NCBI GenBank assembly: GCA_030704615.1
Contig: CM060732.1
Location: 44,993,053 to 45,057,052 of the forward strand
Source: Takakia lepidozioides
Taxonomy: Eukaryota > Streptophyta > Takakiopsida > Takakiales > Takakiaceae
Reading direction: 5' to 3'
DNA length: 64,000 nucleotides
The notes below the pieces were generated by a model, which saw nothing but the letters and a program-made list of their open reading frames with translations, had not been told where the DNA came from and did not search any database. Both the position numbers and the translations under genes were made by a program. Below, piece after piece: positions 1 through 12,239 of the stretch; the stretch's first letter is position 1; every line of letters begins with the position of its first letter.

Positions 1-886
1 GGATCGAGGTCAGGTTCCCACCCTAGTGATTGCCTGCAGTTTGGAATAAATTGTTTTATTGTGCTTTAGTTCTGGGTGAGATGAAAACAAAGGGAAACTC
101 TTGCTGAAGCATGCGTAATTTATGGTGTCACTTCACCGCGAAGGGCTACTCCCTTCTGCTTGGAAGGTGGTCACCTTCTAACGGCTGGAACTGGGGCATC
201 ATGGTTGCCCAACCCTCCCCCCTAGGTCTCGAAAGTCCCCAGAGACCCACACATTAAGTTACCTGTTGACCCGGGTACCCCCTTCTTATGGCTGGCAGCA
301 TGAGAGGGATGGGTCTTAGAAACCATGGTTTTGTGACAAAATTGCTTGCATGCTCGAGGTACATATTTTCCAATGTACTAGCCATGCCCATCCAAATTCC
401 AGATATGTGTATAGAGTATAGTGCAGTTTATTCCTATATTTGTAGTGAACAAAAGCCCGATACCTATTGTCCATCAGAAGTCATCCATTGCACTAACATT
501 GTTGACTTGCTCATCCTCCAAGCAGTTGACTGCTTGATACTGCAGCCTCGAACCCCCCAGCCCAATCCCTGTCCACAAGCAACTATAGCAGATGGAATTT
601 CCAAAGCTTCAAGGCTTAAATCTCCAAACGGGCTTGGGGAATCAGGTCCCACAATAAACGGAAAAGCTGGGTCAAAACCATACACAGGCATACCACCGTG
701 CACCCTATTGTTGCTCTACACTAAAACTAGTCTCCGACTTTCAGTCGTCAGTAGAATTTTGTCCAGAGGAGGTTTCACTTAACGGGTTTACCCCTCATGT
801 TTGATGGGTGCATCCAGTCGTATGCATGAGTAATAACAGATGGCATGTGCCATAATGGTGTGCTATTGCGTTTTGAGCATTTGCAG
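1..886. other. No gene recognised; probably upstream introns of the TRM2-like gene
   Basis: No exon of the downstream methyltransferase gene could be recognised here. The family normally has more N-terminal sequence, and some plant members carry a CCCH zinc finger and an RNA-binding domain, so the missing exons should lie further left or outside the window. Open frames on both strands around 290-780 show no recognisable domain. The stretch ends in a good acceptor (tttgcag) at 886. Confidence 0.4.
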
Positions 887-3800
887 ATGGGCTTCCATGT
901 GAGTTCGAAGGAGTGCTGGCATCTCCCCTGGTTGATGGATATCGCAATAAATGTGAATTCAGCATAGGCTGTGGGCCAGATGGAAAACGTGTAGTTGGCT
1001 TTCAGTTAGGCACATTCAGGTGCTTTGCAATGTCTGTCGCCTTGTGGATCCTTTTCCTTCTTTCACGTATTTGTTCCCTTGCTGCTACTGCTACTATAAG
1101 GAGCAACTAACCAAGATGTAGGCAGGGTTTGAGAATTATCAAGTGCTTGACATATATAGATGAGGAAGTGCATGTAATATGAGTCCAGACATGGGTTCAG
1201 TCATTTTGTTCCGGTGCAATGTTCTTTAGATGATGTGTTTTTCTTGATAACGTACATGGCACACATGGTTCTGTCGTTCATGAACAGACTAATTCAGTGC
1301 CAAATCATAGGAGGTGAAATCTTCACCCTTTACACTCTAGGCAAGCAAGAAATCTGAGTAATGTTCAAAGGCATTTCTTACGGTCAGCATATGGCTGGGT
1401 GTGGATATTATGGGGTTTGGACAGGGAGGGGATCAATGCAGTGGCAGAGCCAAACAAATGTCGAAACGTGTCCAGAGTTGCACTGGCATATGTGGCGGCC
1501 ATTCAGGCCTTTGTATGTACATCAAAACTCTCTGTCTGGAGCAAAGAGAACAACACTGGTTTTTGGCGAATGCTCACGGTAAGTTTTATACCAACCTCTC
1601 AATTTGTCGTTAAATCTATGAGCCATGGATGTATGATTTCACTACATACTTCAAATATTGATGCTGCTACAGAGTTTCAATCTAAGGTCTTCAATGTGTC
1701 TCATGTCATGGCCCAAAACTGAAGACACCTGCTTGGTGCAGATTCGAGAGGGTCGAAAACAAATTGACATGGAGAACCTGGAGTCTGAAGCACCACATGA
1801 GATTTCAGAAGTCATGCTAGTAGTACAGGTGTGCTCTGATATTTACCATACTTGCATGAATGGAGGCTCACACTGGTATTTATACCTTGTACAAACTGAT
1901 TGAGACTTTCTACCTACACAAAGAGGAGTGTCTGCTGTCCCCTTAGCTCTAACAGTGGAGCTCGCAATATAATTGATGAAGAACACTTCGCTGATCCACA
2001 CATTTGGAAGAATCCCACCCACGTGAGCCTGCAAAGTGGAAGATTGTTATACTGCACAGCAAAGGTGATGGGCTACTCCAAGTGGGAGGTCTAGCTGAGG
2101 ATCTGTCTACTCTTGTCCTCCCCAGATACTGGATGGAATGTCTGCTGCCACAAGCCCAAGGCAGGCACATCATCATAATGACATCTCTTTTTCTCCCTCT
2201 CCCAGTTGTACAGATTGCTTGTGTTGGACAAGAGTCAGGCAGCAGAAGGGATTCCTGCAGTCTGTGCAAAGAAATTTGCAAATCCTTTTAAGTAGGAGGT
2301 GTACTTTAGGACATTGCTAGATGATTGGGTCATATTTGAAGCAAATTGATGTAATTCTGTGCCGAGTTATGCAGGTATGTCCTCTAGGAGTGCCAGAGGA
2401 ACGGAGAACAAGAGAGTATGCCAACATGGCTCAGGCACTGCTGACTGCTTCAGCTGCTGCTTGCCCACCCCTCCCATTGACTGCTCTTCTTGTTCAAGTC
2501 AGTGATCCCTTTCTGACAAATGGTTGAGAAGGTTTTAATTGTGAAACTTGCATCTTTATAGTTATAACAGCTTGCAACAACCTTGAGTGGTGAATTGGAT
2601 CCAGCACAGGGAGCACCTGGCACAATTCTCATGCTTTGGACCATAGAACCCTCATCAGGAGGGTACGCTGGTGCAGGAATTAAACTTAAAGAGTCAAAGT
2701 TAAGATTGTGAATAGAGACACATGGAGTCAACGACTCATCTTTTAATGTACATCTCAGCTAATAGACAGGCCACATCTAATGAATTTTCTCTGGTGGAAG
2801 TTGTAGGTTTTATCTAAGGGGCTTGCATAGTTGGAGCAATTGTGTTGTATTTGATAATCAATACATTGGAAGCTGCCACATGCACATTATGAAAGTTTGG
2901 CATTCTCCCACTTTCTTCGCTGAAAATAAACAGAGAATGGAAGAAGAGAAGATAGCATGCATAGTGTAAAGGTTGACAGAAGAAGAAAAAAAGAGAAGAC
3001 TCTGGTGTAAATAAGAGCCTCTTTCCCTTGCGGGGGTAAGAATCCGGGGACATCCAGAGATTGAGAGAAAAAGGGAAGGCAATAACTAGAACAGTGTGGC
3101 CCCCAACAGCGAGGAAACGAATATACCTGATAGAGAGGAGAATGGGGTGGGGCCGGAAATGAAATTGGGTTTGTGATGTTTTATTCAGGATCATGTGGGA
3201 GTGTCCAATGCAGCTCCATCAGATGCCCCCTTGCATCTGCTGCCATTGCATTCAGACTCTGTGGCAGAAGAGGCAAAAGGGAAATCTCCTAAAGTATCCC
3301 CAACGGGGCACATTCACGATTATATCGGTAGCCTACGCTTCCGCATCTCTCCGACTGCTTTTTTCCAGGTGCAGATTTCTTTCCATAGTTTGATTTGGGG
3401 GGAAGCCAGAGGGGATGTTTGCTGCTTTATTTGGGTGTCTTTTCTTACTTTGACTAGGATTTCGAACTTCAGCAAATTGTCCCTATTTATACTGCTAGAA
3501 GTGAGGTTTCAGAACTCTCAGAGTCTACTGTGTGCAGGTGAACACAACCGCTGCTGATAGGCTGTATTCATTGGCTGGTGACTGGGCCAGGCTTGGCCCT
3601 GAGACTCTGCTGTTTGACGTCTGTTGTGGCACTGGCACAATCGGGCTTACTCTTGCGCACCGTGTTGGAATGGTTATTTCTCTTGCTTTTATCTGATTTT
3701 AAGCCCCTGTACCACTAAGATGCAAAATCTAGTGATTAGGCTATTTTATGAGGCTTTATTAGATTGGTCAACTTGCCAGATAATATGTTGTTGACAATTC

Positions 3801-5783
3801 ACCAGATATCGTTTTGTATTCATGTAAATGATGTTGAGTCCAATCTGATGTGTGAAGGTGTTGCATGGTAGGGTTAGGTTGTAGGGATTGAGATGAATGC
3901 TTCAGCAGTGGCAGATGCATGGATCAACGCCAAAATCAATGGCATTTCAAATTGCCGTTTCGTTTGTGGGAAGGTAGATCTCTCTCTCTGTCGTGTGGCC
4001 ACCCTATGGGATTGCTTCTGAAACACTGCATGTGAGGGGTGTTTCATGTGGTGCCATTTTGTTGCCAATGCAGTGCCTACATCTGTGAGTGGAGTTAATT
4101 TTTCAGCTCATAGGCAATCACACCCGGGATACTCAACTGCTGAAACAGACATGGAGTTGAATAACAACAAGTAATCTCACTCACATGTATCATAAGGACA
4201 ATTGAACTGCATGATTTAGAAGAGTACACAGTTGCCAAGAGAGGAACCAAGTCATAAATGTAGATGTAGTGACTTTTGACATGGAGTTGTAAGAATCTAA
4301 TTGCACAACCAATTGAACTCTAGGGAGTTTGAGAAGGGAGGAGGGGCTCACAATTTGCAGGCGGAAGATGTGATGAATGACTTGCTTAAGGAGTACTTTA
4401 TAGGAGTACCAGAGCTCTCTGAAGATGCACATGACAGTAATGATACTCCAAGTGGAGACGAAGGTGCCAAAAAGGATTCAGACAAGACCATGAGGGAGGC
4501 AGACGTTAGCAAAAGTGGAAGTGGGGAGAAGGAGGCCAAGGAAGGAGAAAGTGATGCACAGAAGGATATTGAAGAACCCAGTAATTCTGAAGTGGAAAAG
4601 AGGCCACTTGCGTCCGACAAGGAAGACAATGGTGCCAAAGGCATCAAGGATTCAGAGAAGACCATGAGGGAGGCAGACGTTAGCAAAAGGGGAAGTGGGG
4701 AGAAGGATGCCAAGGAAGGAGAAAGTGATGCACAGAAGGATATTGAAGAACCCAGTAATTCTGAAGTGGAAAAGAGGCCACAGTTCACCAATGTGGTTGC
4801 CATAGTTGACCCACCTCGAGTAGGGCTCCACCATGTGGTGAGTAATTTAGGAAAGCTGCCTGTATTTCCTCCCACACAAGGGGGTTGTACATTTATGAAA
4901 GTATCATTCATACCTATTAGGATTATGTCGGTCTTCTCCTCATTCTAGGTAGTGTTGTATGACGGAATTACAACGCCCCATCCATCTGCCAACTGTTTTG
5001 ACAAGGTATGCTGGTTCATGTCTCTTCTGACTTTTTCTTGTCTTCTCCCTGACCTGTAGGTTCTGAAGACCCTTAGGCTACACAAACAGCTGCGACGTCT
5101 TGTGTAAGAAATTCCTTTCTGCCTTTTCCTTTCTATGTGGAGTGTTGTCGACCAAGCTTTGTATAATCAGGCTCGGTATCAGCACGAGAGCTTTTTGCAG
5201 CATGAATACCTGAGTGACTTGATAGCCAAGTGCTGATATGTTACTCAAATACTGTCTCATTCCGGGTACATTTTTCTGAGTATTGCTTCACTGGTATTAG
5301 CACGCCCTCCCCTTGAATTTAGATAGCATGGTGGAAAAGGGTACAATGTGTCCAGTAGTTAGACCGTGGTTGATTCAGGTTACCCTTATGATGGCACAGA
5401 CATCAAAAATCACCTGATTGATTGTTACGAGACATAATGTGCATACACGAATGGAAGATCCCTGTGATCCATGTTCTTTAGTGAGATCAACTACAGATTA
5501 AGTTGCAATGGCTGGCAGGTATATATCATGCAACCCGGACAGCTTGCTGGCCAATTGTGTGGAGCTGTGCATGCCTCTCAAAGAGGGATCGAATGAGGAC
5601 ACCGGGAAAGTTAAGGGAGGCAGAGCTGGAGGTGGATTCAGAGGTACCACCAATTTGGGGCATGCTAGGCGGCGGGTGAAGACTCTCCCTGCATCAGAGC
5701 CTTTCAAGCCTGTGAAAGCTGCCGCGGTGGACCTTTTCCCACATACTCGTCATTGTGAAATGGTGATGCTCCTGGAAAGGTAG
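887..5783 (+). CDS. tRNA (uracil-5-)-methyltransferase, TRM2/TrmA family, 5' incomplete
   Basis: The family transfers a methyl group from S-adenosylmethionine to uracil-54 of tRNA. Ten phase-consistent exons can be read: 887-1019, 1425-1578, 1742-1828, 2375-2497, 3189-3368, 3538-3672, 3878-3973, 4361-4837, 5060-5103 and 5519-5783 (stop TAG). All introns are GT-AG. Seen motifs, in order: GYRNKCEFSIG; PPLPLTALLVQDH; SPTAFFQ joined to VNTTAAD; the SAM-binding DVCCGTGTIGL; GIEMNASAV; DPPRVGLH; and SCNP, which carries the catalytic cysteine. The last residues (AVDLFPHTRHCEMVMLLER) are a typical family C-terminus. The protein resembles the plant zinc-finger CCCH/TRMT2A-like methyltransferases, but their N-terminal domains are not visible here. 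An acidic stretch of about 130 residues lies between the SAM motifs and DPPR. The assignment is strong; the exon edges are by eye. Confidence 0.9.
4475..4780 (+). repeat. In-frame 132-bp repeat coding an acidic insert in the methyltransferase
   Basis: Two copies (4475-4606 and 4649-4780), 42 bp apart, lie inside one exon and stay in frame. Each encodes 44 residues rich in Glu, Asp, Lys and Ser (for example TMREADVSK, GEKDAKEGESDAQKDIEEPS). They are almost identical at base level, so the duplication is recent or kept uniform. The insert falls between the SAM-binding motifs and DPPR of the catalytic domain, where family members have a variable loop. It probably forms a disordered charged loop. 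Confidence 0.85.
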
Positions 5784-6779
5784 ACAGGCAACTTCACCTT
5801 CAGTTTTGTGCTACAACAGTAGTGTAGTTCTTTGCAGAATAGGGATCCGAGAGTGCCTAGAAGTAGACGACAGCCGGACCATTTTCCTTCCGCTGTGCCA
5901 ATCAATTAACAGTAAGACTAGAATGCAACAGATGGGTGTGGAAACAGGAGCAGAGTCTGTTTGACTTCGACATTTAATGTTACATTGCAATTCACTTCTA
6001 CATTGCACCAGTGGCTTTCAGCGACCTAGAAGTTCCCACTAAAGTGCTGGACCTGAGTTGATTGGCTAGTTCTTAAAGCTGTACTATCGTCAATTCCTGG
6101 AATGAATGAATGTATTGACAACATTGGAGGCTAATTGTCTAATATAACGAGATCACAAGCATCATGTAAGGACATGACTGACATGAAGTTCTTTCATGTA
6201 AAATTTGAGTGTGAGGGGCCTGTTTGAACATGCTTTTGTCATCTGTGATGATGTTTGGCAGACTGCAGGGCTGAACTAGGATCCTTTTGTAATTTTGAGT
6301 ATGTGAACCCAACACAGAGCAGTTGTCTACAACACCTATTTGTAGGAAAATGCAAGTTGTTGGCATGGCCCAACGTGTCCTGCTAGTACTGTTTAGGGCC
6401 ACTATTTCCGCTGCAAATCGACATACCTGATGGTTATTTGCAGTGTGATCTACCCAGTGATAAATGTGTGAAGCATGAAGCTGTCCCTTGATATTCGTTG
6501 GCTTGCCGAAAACTGACTATCGTTGCTTTGGACTCCAGTTTTGTCCCTGGTGACTATTGGAGGCCACTGAGTGTTCGTAGTGGGTCTCTATTCTGTTTAT
6601 AGGAACATGTTTCAATACAGGCGGCTTTGCACGGGCGGGTCAAGCAACCTTGTATGATTATAAATTTCAGTTAAATGCCTTACTGCTAAAGAGACTGATT
6701 TCCATCTGACTGGATGGTAGGTTTCACTCCACTCTATCCACTCCTGTGCAGTGAGTGGATCATCCAGTCAGTGAAGCTT
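5784..6779. other. 3' flank of the methyltransferase gene; no gene recognised
   Basis: This should contain the 3' UTR of the TRM2-like gene. Frames on both strands are short and lack motifs. No RNA gene or repeat was recognised. Confidence 0.4.
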
Positions 6780-7812
6780 AGGTAGAATTGTCTAAACTAA
6801 TTTCCCAGCATGGTTGGTCCTTTCTCACTGCCCTAGTATCAGGTCAGATCCGCCCGAACTTCGTTTCAAATCACCTCAAGGAATCTCTGTGTTTTTTTTT
6901 CTGCCAAAAAATAGCCAGATTTTCACTTAGAACACGGGCGAGCTACTTCTATGATGGGATTACCAACCTACTTCAACATACTATTTATTTACAAACAGCT
7001 TGGTCTCCCTATACCTTCTTACCAACCAAATCTACAAGCCATCATCACAAATCCACTATCCTGATATTACACTTATAAAAGGAATTGTCGATGTTGTATC
7101 CTCTTTACCACTGCACAGATATACCAGGTAACGACATAGCAAACTATCCGGCTCAACTTGGTGCCATTTGGCCAATCGCCAACCCCTCGACCAGCCCTAT
7201 CCACCGGTCGCACACATACCCGTTTTGGCTCATATCAACAAGGGCTAGATTCTCGACCATAGCACCTATACGGAACCTACACACACACATTCAAGGCGAG
7301 ACCAAACTGCTTATACATGAATCCCGCACCTACAGAATTTCCTACATATCTAAGTGGGTCTCGTCCCCGCACCTGCTATATAGTATGTCCAATCATTTTT
7401 GGACATCCCCCTGGGATACTGATGCACAAATCAAGCAAACTCTGAAACTTCAGTATGGTCAATATATGGGCAATCAACGACGGAACTTGTTTTGGCCATT
7501 ATTATACCCTAATAAATAGTGCATGTTATGTTCATCCCAAAATCCCCAAATAGACACATGGCCACACTTACTTCTCCACTCCAACCACCCCATAATTCAT
7601 GGGTTGTGGGTAACTAGACATAACCAAGGGGTTAGATAACTCCACAAAATTCTCACTTTACATCTGAAATCCAGATGGTTTAACCTCATCAATGGAGGCA
7701 CGTTCCAAGGTCGCCCACCCGTACCCCCATGGCTACTTAGCCAATTCGAGCACATGTGTATTGTGAACAATGAGAATGGCGATGATCCCAAGATGAGACT
7801 GTCCTTGTTCAC
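6780..7812 (+). pseudogene. Decayed non-LTR retrotransposon fragment (RNase H and zinc-knuckle part)
   Basis: Broken frames match, segment by segment, the element at 18240-20640. Shared features are a tail of an RNase H-like domain, the phrase TDAQIKQTLK followed by QYMGNQRR (TDAQIRQTLK and QYMGHQRK in the other copy), then a CxxC...WPHLL...HPIIHG segment like the C-terminal zinc knuckle of LINE polymerases. Several stops and frameshifts interrupt it, and no reverse transcriptase part is visible. It is an old, truncated insertion of the same family in the same orientation. Confidence 0.7.
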
Positions 7813-7833
7813 TTATCAAGAAAACAAGTGAAT

Positions 7834-9356
7834 GGTATGCAAGATTTCCTAATAATCATTTCCTAACCTGGAATGGCCTTAGTACAACATTCCGAAACAG
7901 GTTTAGGACAAGCAAAACTGAGGATGAAGTGTATGGAAGTTTGCAACAGTTAAGGCAGATGAAGCATGAAACTGTTGAAGAGTACATGGAAAAGATGGAG
8001 TTGATGATGAAAAAGCTGGCTGTTGTCCCAGAACCAAGGTTACAGAAGACCTAGTTTGTGAGTGGACTAAGACCTGAACTACAAAAAAAAATGGATATGC
8101 TACCCATAATATAGTGGAAGAGGCATTTGAAACAGCCAACAGAATCGAGCAATTGGGGATGCTCGGGAGAGAGAAAAAAGATGATGAGGACTCTGAAGAG
8201 GAGTCGGATGAAGAAAAAGAGCAAGAGCTTAAGAAGAAGAGTAAGAAGAAGGAGAAGTTGAAGAGGGATAACTATGAAAAAATGCTGGAAGAAATCTTTA
8301 AAAAGTATGCCATAGAGGCTGCAACACATTGGAGAAAATGAGTGTGGTGTGCAAAATGTCAGAATGAAGGCCATACCACAGCTGAATGCCACATGAAGGA
8401 GAAACACTGTACTATCTGTAAAATGGATAACCATTCTACTGAGAATTGTTATTACAATATAAGGACAGCTGCAAGGGAACCTAGGCAAGTCAGGGTGCAT
8501 CAAGTGCAGCCCCAGTCAAGAAGAAATAATGCTCAGGACCACTATGGTAGGCCTGGTGGTTATAACAACTGTATGGCAGGGAGAGGTAATCCAAGAAGGA
8601 ATTACCAAGGCAACCCCAGAGGCAACTATCAGGGTAATCCAAGGGGGAATTACCAGCCAGGGAATCAGGATTATAGAAATAATCCAGGAGCAGACCAAGG
8701 ACAAGGACCCAATGGTGAAGAACTGTGTTACTGTTGTAATCAGGCACTGGATCAAACACCAGAATGAGATGAGAGCTCCTGTGAATGAAGGCCCAGTGGT
8801 GGCAGCTCACATGGTTAGGCCATGTTTTGTACCAGAAGTAAGTACAATGATAGTGACCAGAAGCAAAGCTAAGCTAATACCACTAGTGGATGAGGAAGAA
8901 GATGTTAATGAAGATGGCAGTGATGTACCTGAAGATGATGAGGCTTGGAGAGATGAGAAGGAACTGCACAAGGAAGTGGCTGATACCATAAGGGAAATGC
9001 AGAAGGATACTGATATTCCTATGGCAGATTCTTCTGACTCTGAAGGGGAAGATGAAGAAGGTGAAGAGAAAGTGAAGCAAGAGGCTTCACAAGTGCAGGG
9101 TAATGAAGGGACTTTGGCTGAAGTAATATGCCAGTCCAAAGCTCAGATTACCATTGGGCAACTATTGGTTGTGGCACCTCATTGTAGACACAGGTTGTAT
9201 AAAGCAATCAATCAGATTGCTCATGTGACAGAGAACACATACCTAAACAGCAAGGTGACAAGTTATAATGTGAAGCCTGAAGGGCAAGAAACAGTCATGG
9301 ACTTTGATGATTCTATGCCAGTAATCCCGTTGAGAATTGGAAGCACAGACTTGTAA
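7834..9356 (+). pseudogene. Ty3-type LTR retrotransposon gag fragment with zinc knuckles
   Basis: Frames can be followed through several shifts. About 7834-8110 resembles the retrotransposon gag domain (TEDEVYGSLQQLRQMKHETV, EYMEKMELMMKKL). A lysine/glutamate-rich stretch follows, then two CCHC knuckles at about 8345-8455 (CAKCQNEGHTTAEC and CTICKMDNHSTENC), Asn/Gly/Arg repeats (RGNYQGNP units), and a third partial knuckle. A long acidic frame ends at 9356 with sequence like the entry to a retroviral-type aspartic protease (PVIPLRIGSTD). The protease active site, reverse transcriptase and integrase are absent. A stop at 8339 and a frameshift near 8750 make it inactive. Confidence 0.75.
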
Positions 9357-9529
9357 AAGATTGTTTTGCTGAAAAGAATGAAGAGTTTATCAAGTGAGAG
9401 AGACTCTCTGAAAACCGTGCAGGTGCTGCAGCTTCATCAATGAGCATTCTAGGGTTCAGCTAGCAACCAATTTGATTGCTTCGTAGAATAAAAAGGAGGT
9501 ACCGGTAAGGGAGTTGAAGATCCAGCCGC

Positions 9530-10110
9530 ACTTGCACATGAAAAGCCTGGTAATCAGACCTAAATTTCAGATGCCAGGCTGCATAGCCCTCAATGTGCAG
9601 GTCCAGAAGCATCAAAACACCCTGGATTCATTCAATTCCAGCCACATTTCCAGTGTGAAGACATAGCCACCAATGCACATGGCAATTAGGCCTGGAATCA
9701 GGCTGCAAAATCTTCATAAGGCCTCACCATAGGCATGAAATGCTTCAGATTCCTGCAGTAAAAGCACTTAGCAGCCCCCATTCACACCAGCAGAAGCTCA
9801 CATCTGAAATCAGGTGTGAAGACATAGCCGCCAATGCACATGCCGAGACCAGCGATTAGGCCTGGAATCAGGCTCAAATGCTTCAGATTCCTGCAGTAAA
9901 AGCACCTAGTAGCCACCATTCACACCAGCAGAAGCTCATGCAATCAGGTACGAAGACATAGCTGCCAACGCACATGCGAAGACCAGCAATTAAGTCTGGA
10001 ATTTTGCTGCCAGGCTGCAAAGCCTTCATTACGCTTCTCCATAAGCATCAAACGCCATGAATTCATGCATCAGGAGCACTTAGCCGTCACCATGCACTCC
10101 AGCACAAGCT
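9530..10110 (+). repeat. Imperfect tandem repeats of about 150 bp
   Basis: Three to four diverged copies share the phrases 'gaagacatagccaccaatgc', 'aggcctggaatcaggct', 'gattcctgcagtaaaagca' and 'cacaccagcagaagctca'. Clear starts are near 9655, 9815 and 9950. There is no coding signal. They directly follow the gag fragment and may be internal repeats of that retroelement or of the next element. Confidence 0.7.
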
Positions 10111-10149
10111 TAGGCACGAGCTTCGTGCTTTTTTTTAGGCTTAGCAAAG

Positions 10150-11125
10150 TGATAAGGCCTCACTCCACGCGATTTCATCCCGTGTAGATGAAATCGTGTA
10201 TAACTGATAAAATTAATAGGCATTCATCTCTGATGTCATCCTGTATGGATGTCATTTGTCCACGATAAAAACCTAGGTACAGCATTCATCCGGCATGGAT
10301 GAAGCAAAAAAATGGATCAAGGATTAAGTTGAATCATACCAATTTCAAACCACATAGGCTTAAGAAAAAATGATTAGATCCCGCTCTGATAGCTGGAGAG
10401 AGGGAGAGAGAGGGAGAGATCAGGAAACCAAAAAAAAAAAAAAAAAATGTGGGGGGGAGGAGTGACTGAGCAGCTGTTGCTTAGCAGCTGCAGCTGCTCG
10501 GTCACTCCTCCTTTTCTTTGTTGCCCCCTCCTCGGAACTGGCTGGTTGCATCAGTGTTATTTTCATGATTTTCCATCTATACCAGATGGACTCTAAAAGG
10601 TGTTTTCACCCGACTTGTAAAGGTTTTCTATCCATACCGGAAGAATCACTGGGTAGACACTAAAGTATCTTTTAAAATGACCTATAATTTTTCATTCTTC
10701 TTTTATTGACTTTCATCTATATCAGATGAGTCACCAGAGAATGAGGAATTACCTCCGTAGGGGTTATGACACTGGCATCCTATCTATAATTTTTCCATCC
10801 ATGCCGAATGAAAAATACCAGGATTTGAATTCGTTTTATTCCCCTTTTATGCCTTTTTATACGTACTGGATGAGGCTTTCTCTTAAGGGATTTCCAAATA
10901 AATGAACCTATTTATTTTTTCATCTGGACCGGATGAAAAAAGCAGCTTATGATGGCCATGGAGAATTTTTTAATTACCCTTAATTATTGCTAATTGAGGA
11001 GTGAAACCCTAACTCCTACCCTATAATCTACTGTTTAAACCTAGCTAACGGATGACATCCGTCGGGTTTTTGAGAGACAGGGTATTGATTATTTATCCTC
11101 CGGATGAAAAATCGGGCTCTGCCCT
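10150..11125. repeat. Array of about ten spaced short palindromes with core CATC..GGATGAA
   Basis: Short inverted repeats recur every 45-130 bp: near 10170 (tttcatcccgtgtagatgaaa), 10234, 10282, 10573, 10630, 10705, 10797, 10858, 10920 and 11098. They share the core ATCYRTACCGGATGA with changes, and each can form a small hairpin or present a symmetric site. The stretch also contains a GA-rich tract and poly(A) (about 10391-10447) and an imperfect inverted repeat of agcagctg motifs (about 10470-10505). No gene was seen. Confidence 0.6.
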
Positions 11126-11128
11126 AGG

Positions 11129-11640
11129 GTGTCTCTCCCGCTGTCAGCTGCATTCCTCATGCTGCTGAGCTCGCGAGTTATGGCGTCTGAGCTCTGCTGC
11201 TACCCTATCTGCTGCTTCATGCCGGACGAGCTCCTGGGGATGCGCAATGGCGGCGTCTTGTCTATTCTCACAGGCGGGAAAACCCGTTGTGATGGCATCG
11301 TCCCTTTCCCTCCTCTGGCTTTTATGTTTCGTAGCGGCGCTTTGGTGGGGAAGTATATCGCTCTCTCTCCCTTCTTAGACCTAGCATTTGTATGCTTCGC
11401 TTCTCCTTAACTGTGCTGGAGGTGGCGTGTTGGTGGCGATGGCGCAGTGTTACCTTCCCCAATCGCTCAAGGTGCTTTTGGCGATTAGGATTCATTTTAC
11501 TTCATATCTTTCTCTCTTGTTTTTGGGTTCTTAGTTGATATCGATAACAAGTGTAGGGGTCTGTGATTCACCTGGGGTTCCACAATCCTCACTAATCCAT
11601 TGGTTTTTGTGGGGGTTTGTGATAAGACCAGGTGAGGATC
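11129..11640 (+). repeat. Dispersed repeat, copy A of the unit also found at 14100-14550
   Basis: The stretch matches 14137-14550 at many points: gacgagc.cctgggg, ggcggcg.cttgtct, ccctcctctggcttt, cttccccaatcgct.aaggtgc, and gtctgtgattcacctggggt followed by tccacaatcctcactaa. A 93-codon frame starting at 11129 is open but not conserved as protein in copy B, so I do not treat it as a gene. It is probably part of a mobile element. Confidence 0.6.
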
Positions 11641-12239
11641 CCTACCTACTTTGAATTCTCTTGAGCTTGCAGATAAGGATGTGTGCAAAAGGAACATACT
11701 GCTGCTGCTTGCAGCCCCGATTTCGGCCCGCTTGCTCCCGGTTTGACATGATGATGCTTGCTTTTGACTTATCTTTTGCTATTGTTGATGGAGCACTCTG
11801 GCCTGGCAGCTTTGTCTCATGCAGCACTACATGTGAATCCTACCTTGTCTTGAATCTTTGACAGCTTTGCCTGTGGATTTTTAGACTAGGTTTCCCTTTT
11901 TTGGCCTTAAAAGAGGATTGATGGTGTAAGGGACAAGTCATAAGTGGCTGTTTGGCTCTAAGGATGAGGAAACCTGAGTTTTGTTAAAGAAGACAGCATG
12001 ATAAGACAATGACATGCCGTTTTCAGACCTGGATTTGTTGTGGAATGGAGCATAGTGAGGTTCTATTTGCAAAACATGACATTAGACTTCTGTGAAACAG
12101 TGACGGTAAGCTCTAAATGACTCTGGCCAATGATTATTTACTCTATTTTGCCATATGAACAGCCACCTACATTGTATGATTTATCTTGGCCAACTCGGCT
12201 TGGTCTTGGGCACTCAAAGTGTATGTGTGTCCAGATCTG

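Noticed and set aside
464-703. Minus-strand 79-codon frame near the left edge as an exon
   Set aside because: No splice-site support or family match; it overlaps an equally open plus-strand frame, so neither can be preferred.
8051-9139. Minus-strand frames opposite the gag fragment
   Set aside because: They are hydrophobic Ser/Leu/Phe-rich shadows of the acidic/lysine-rich plus-strand gag sequence.
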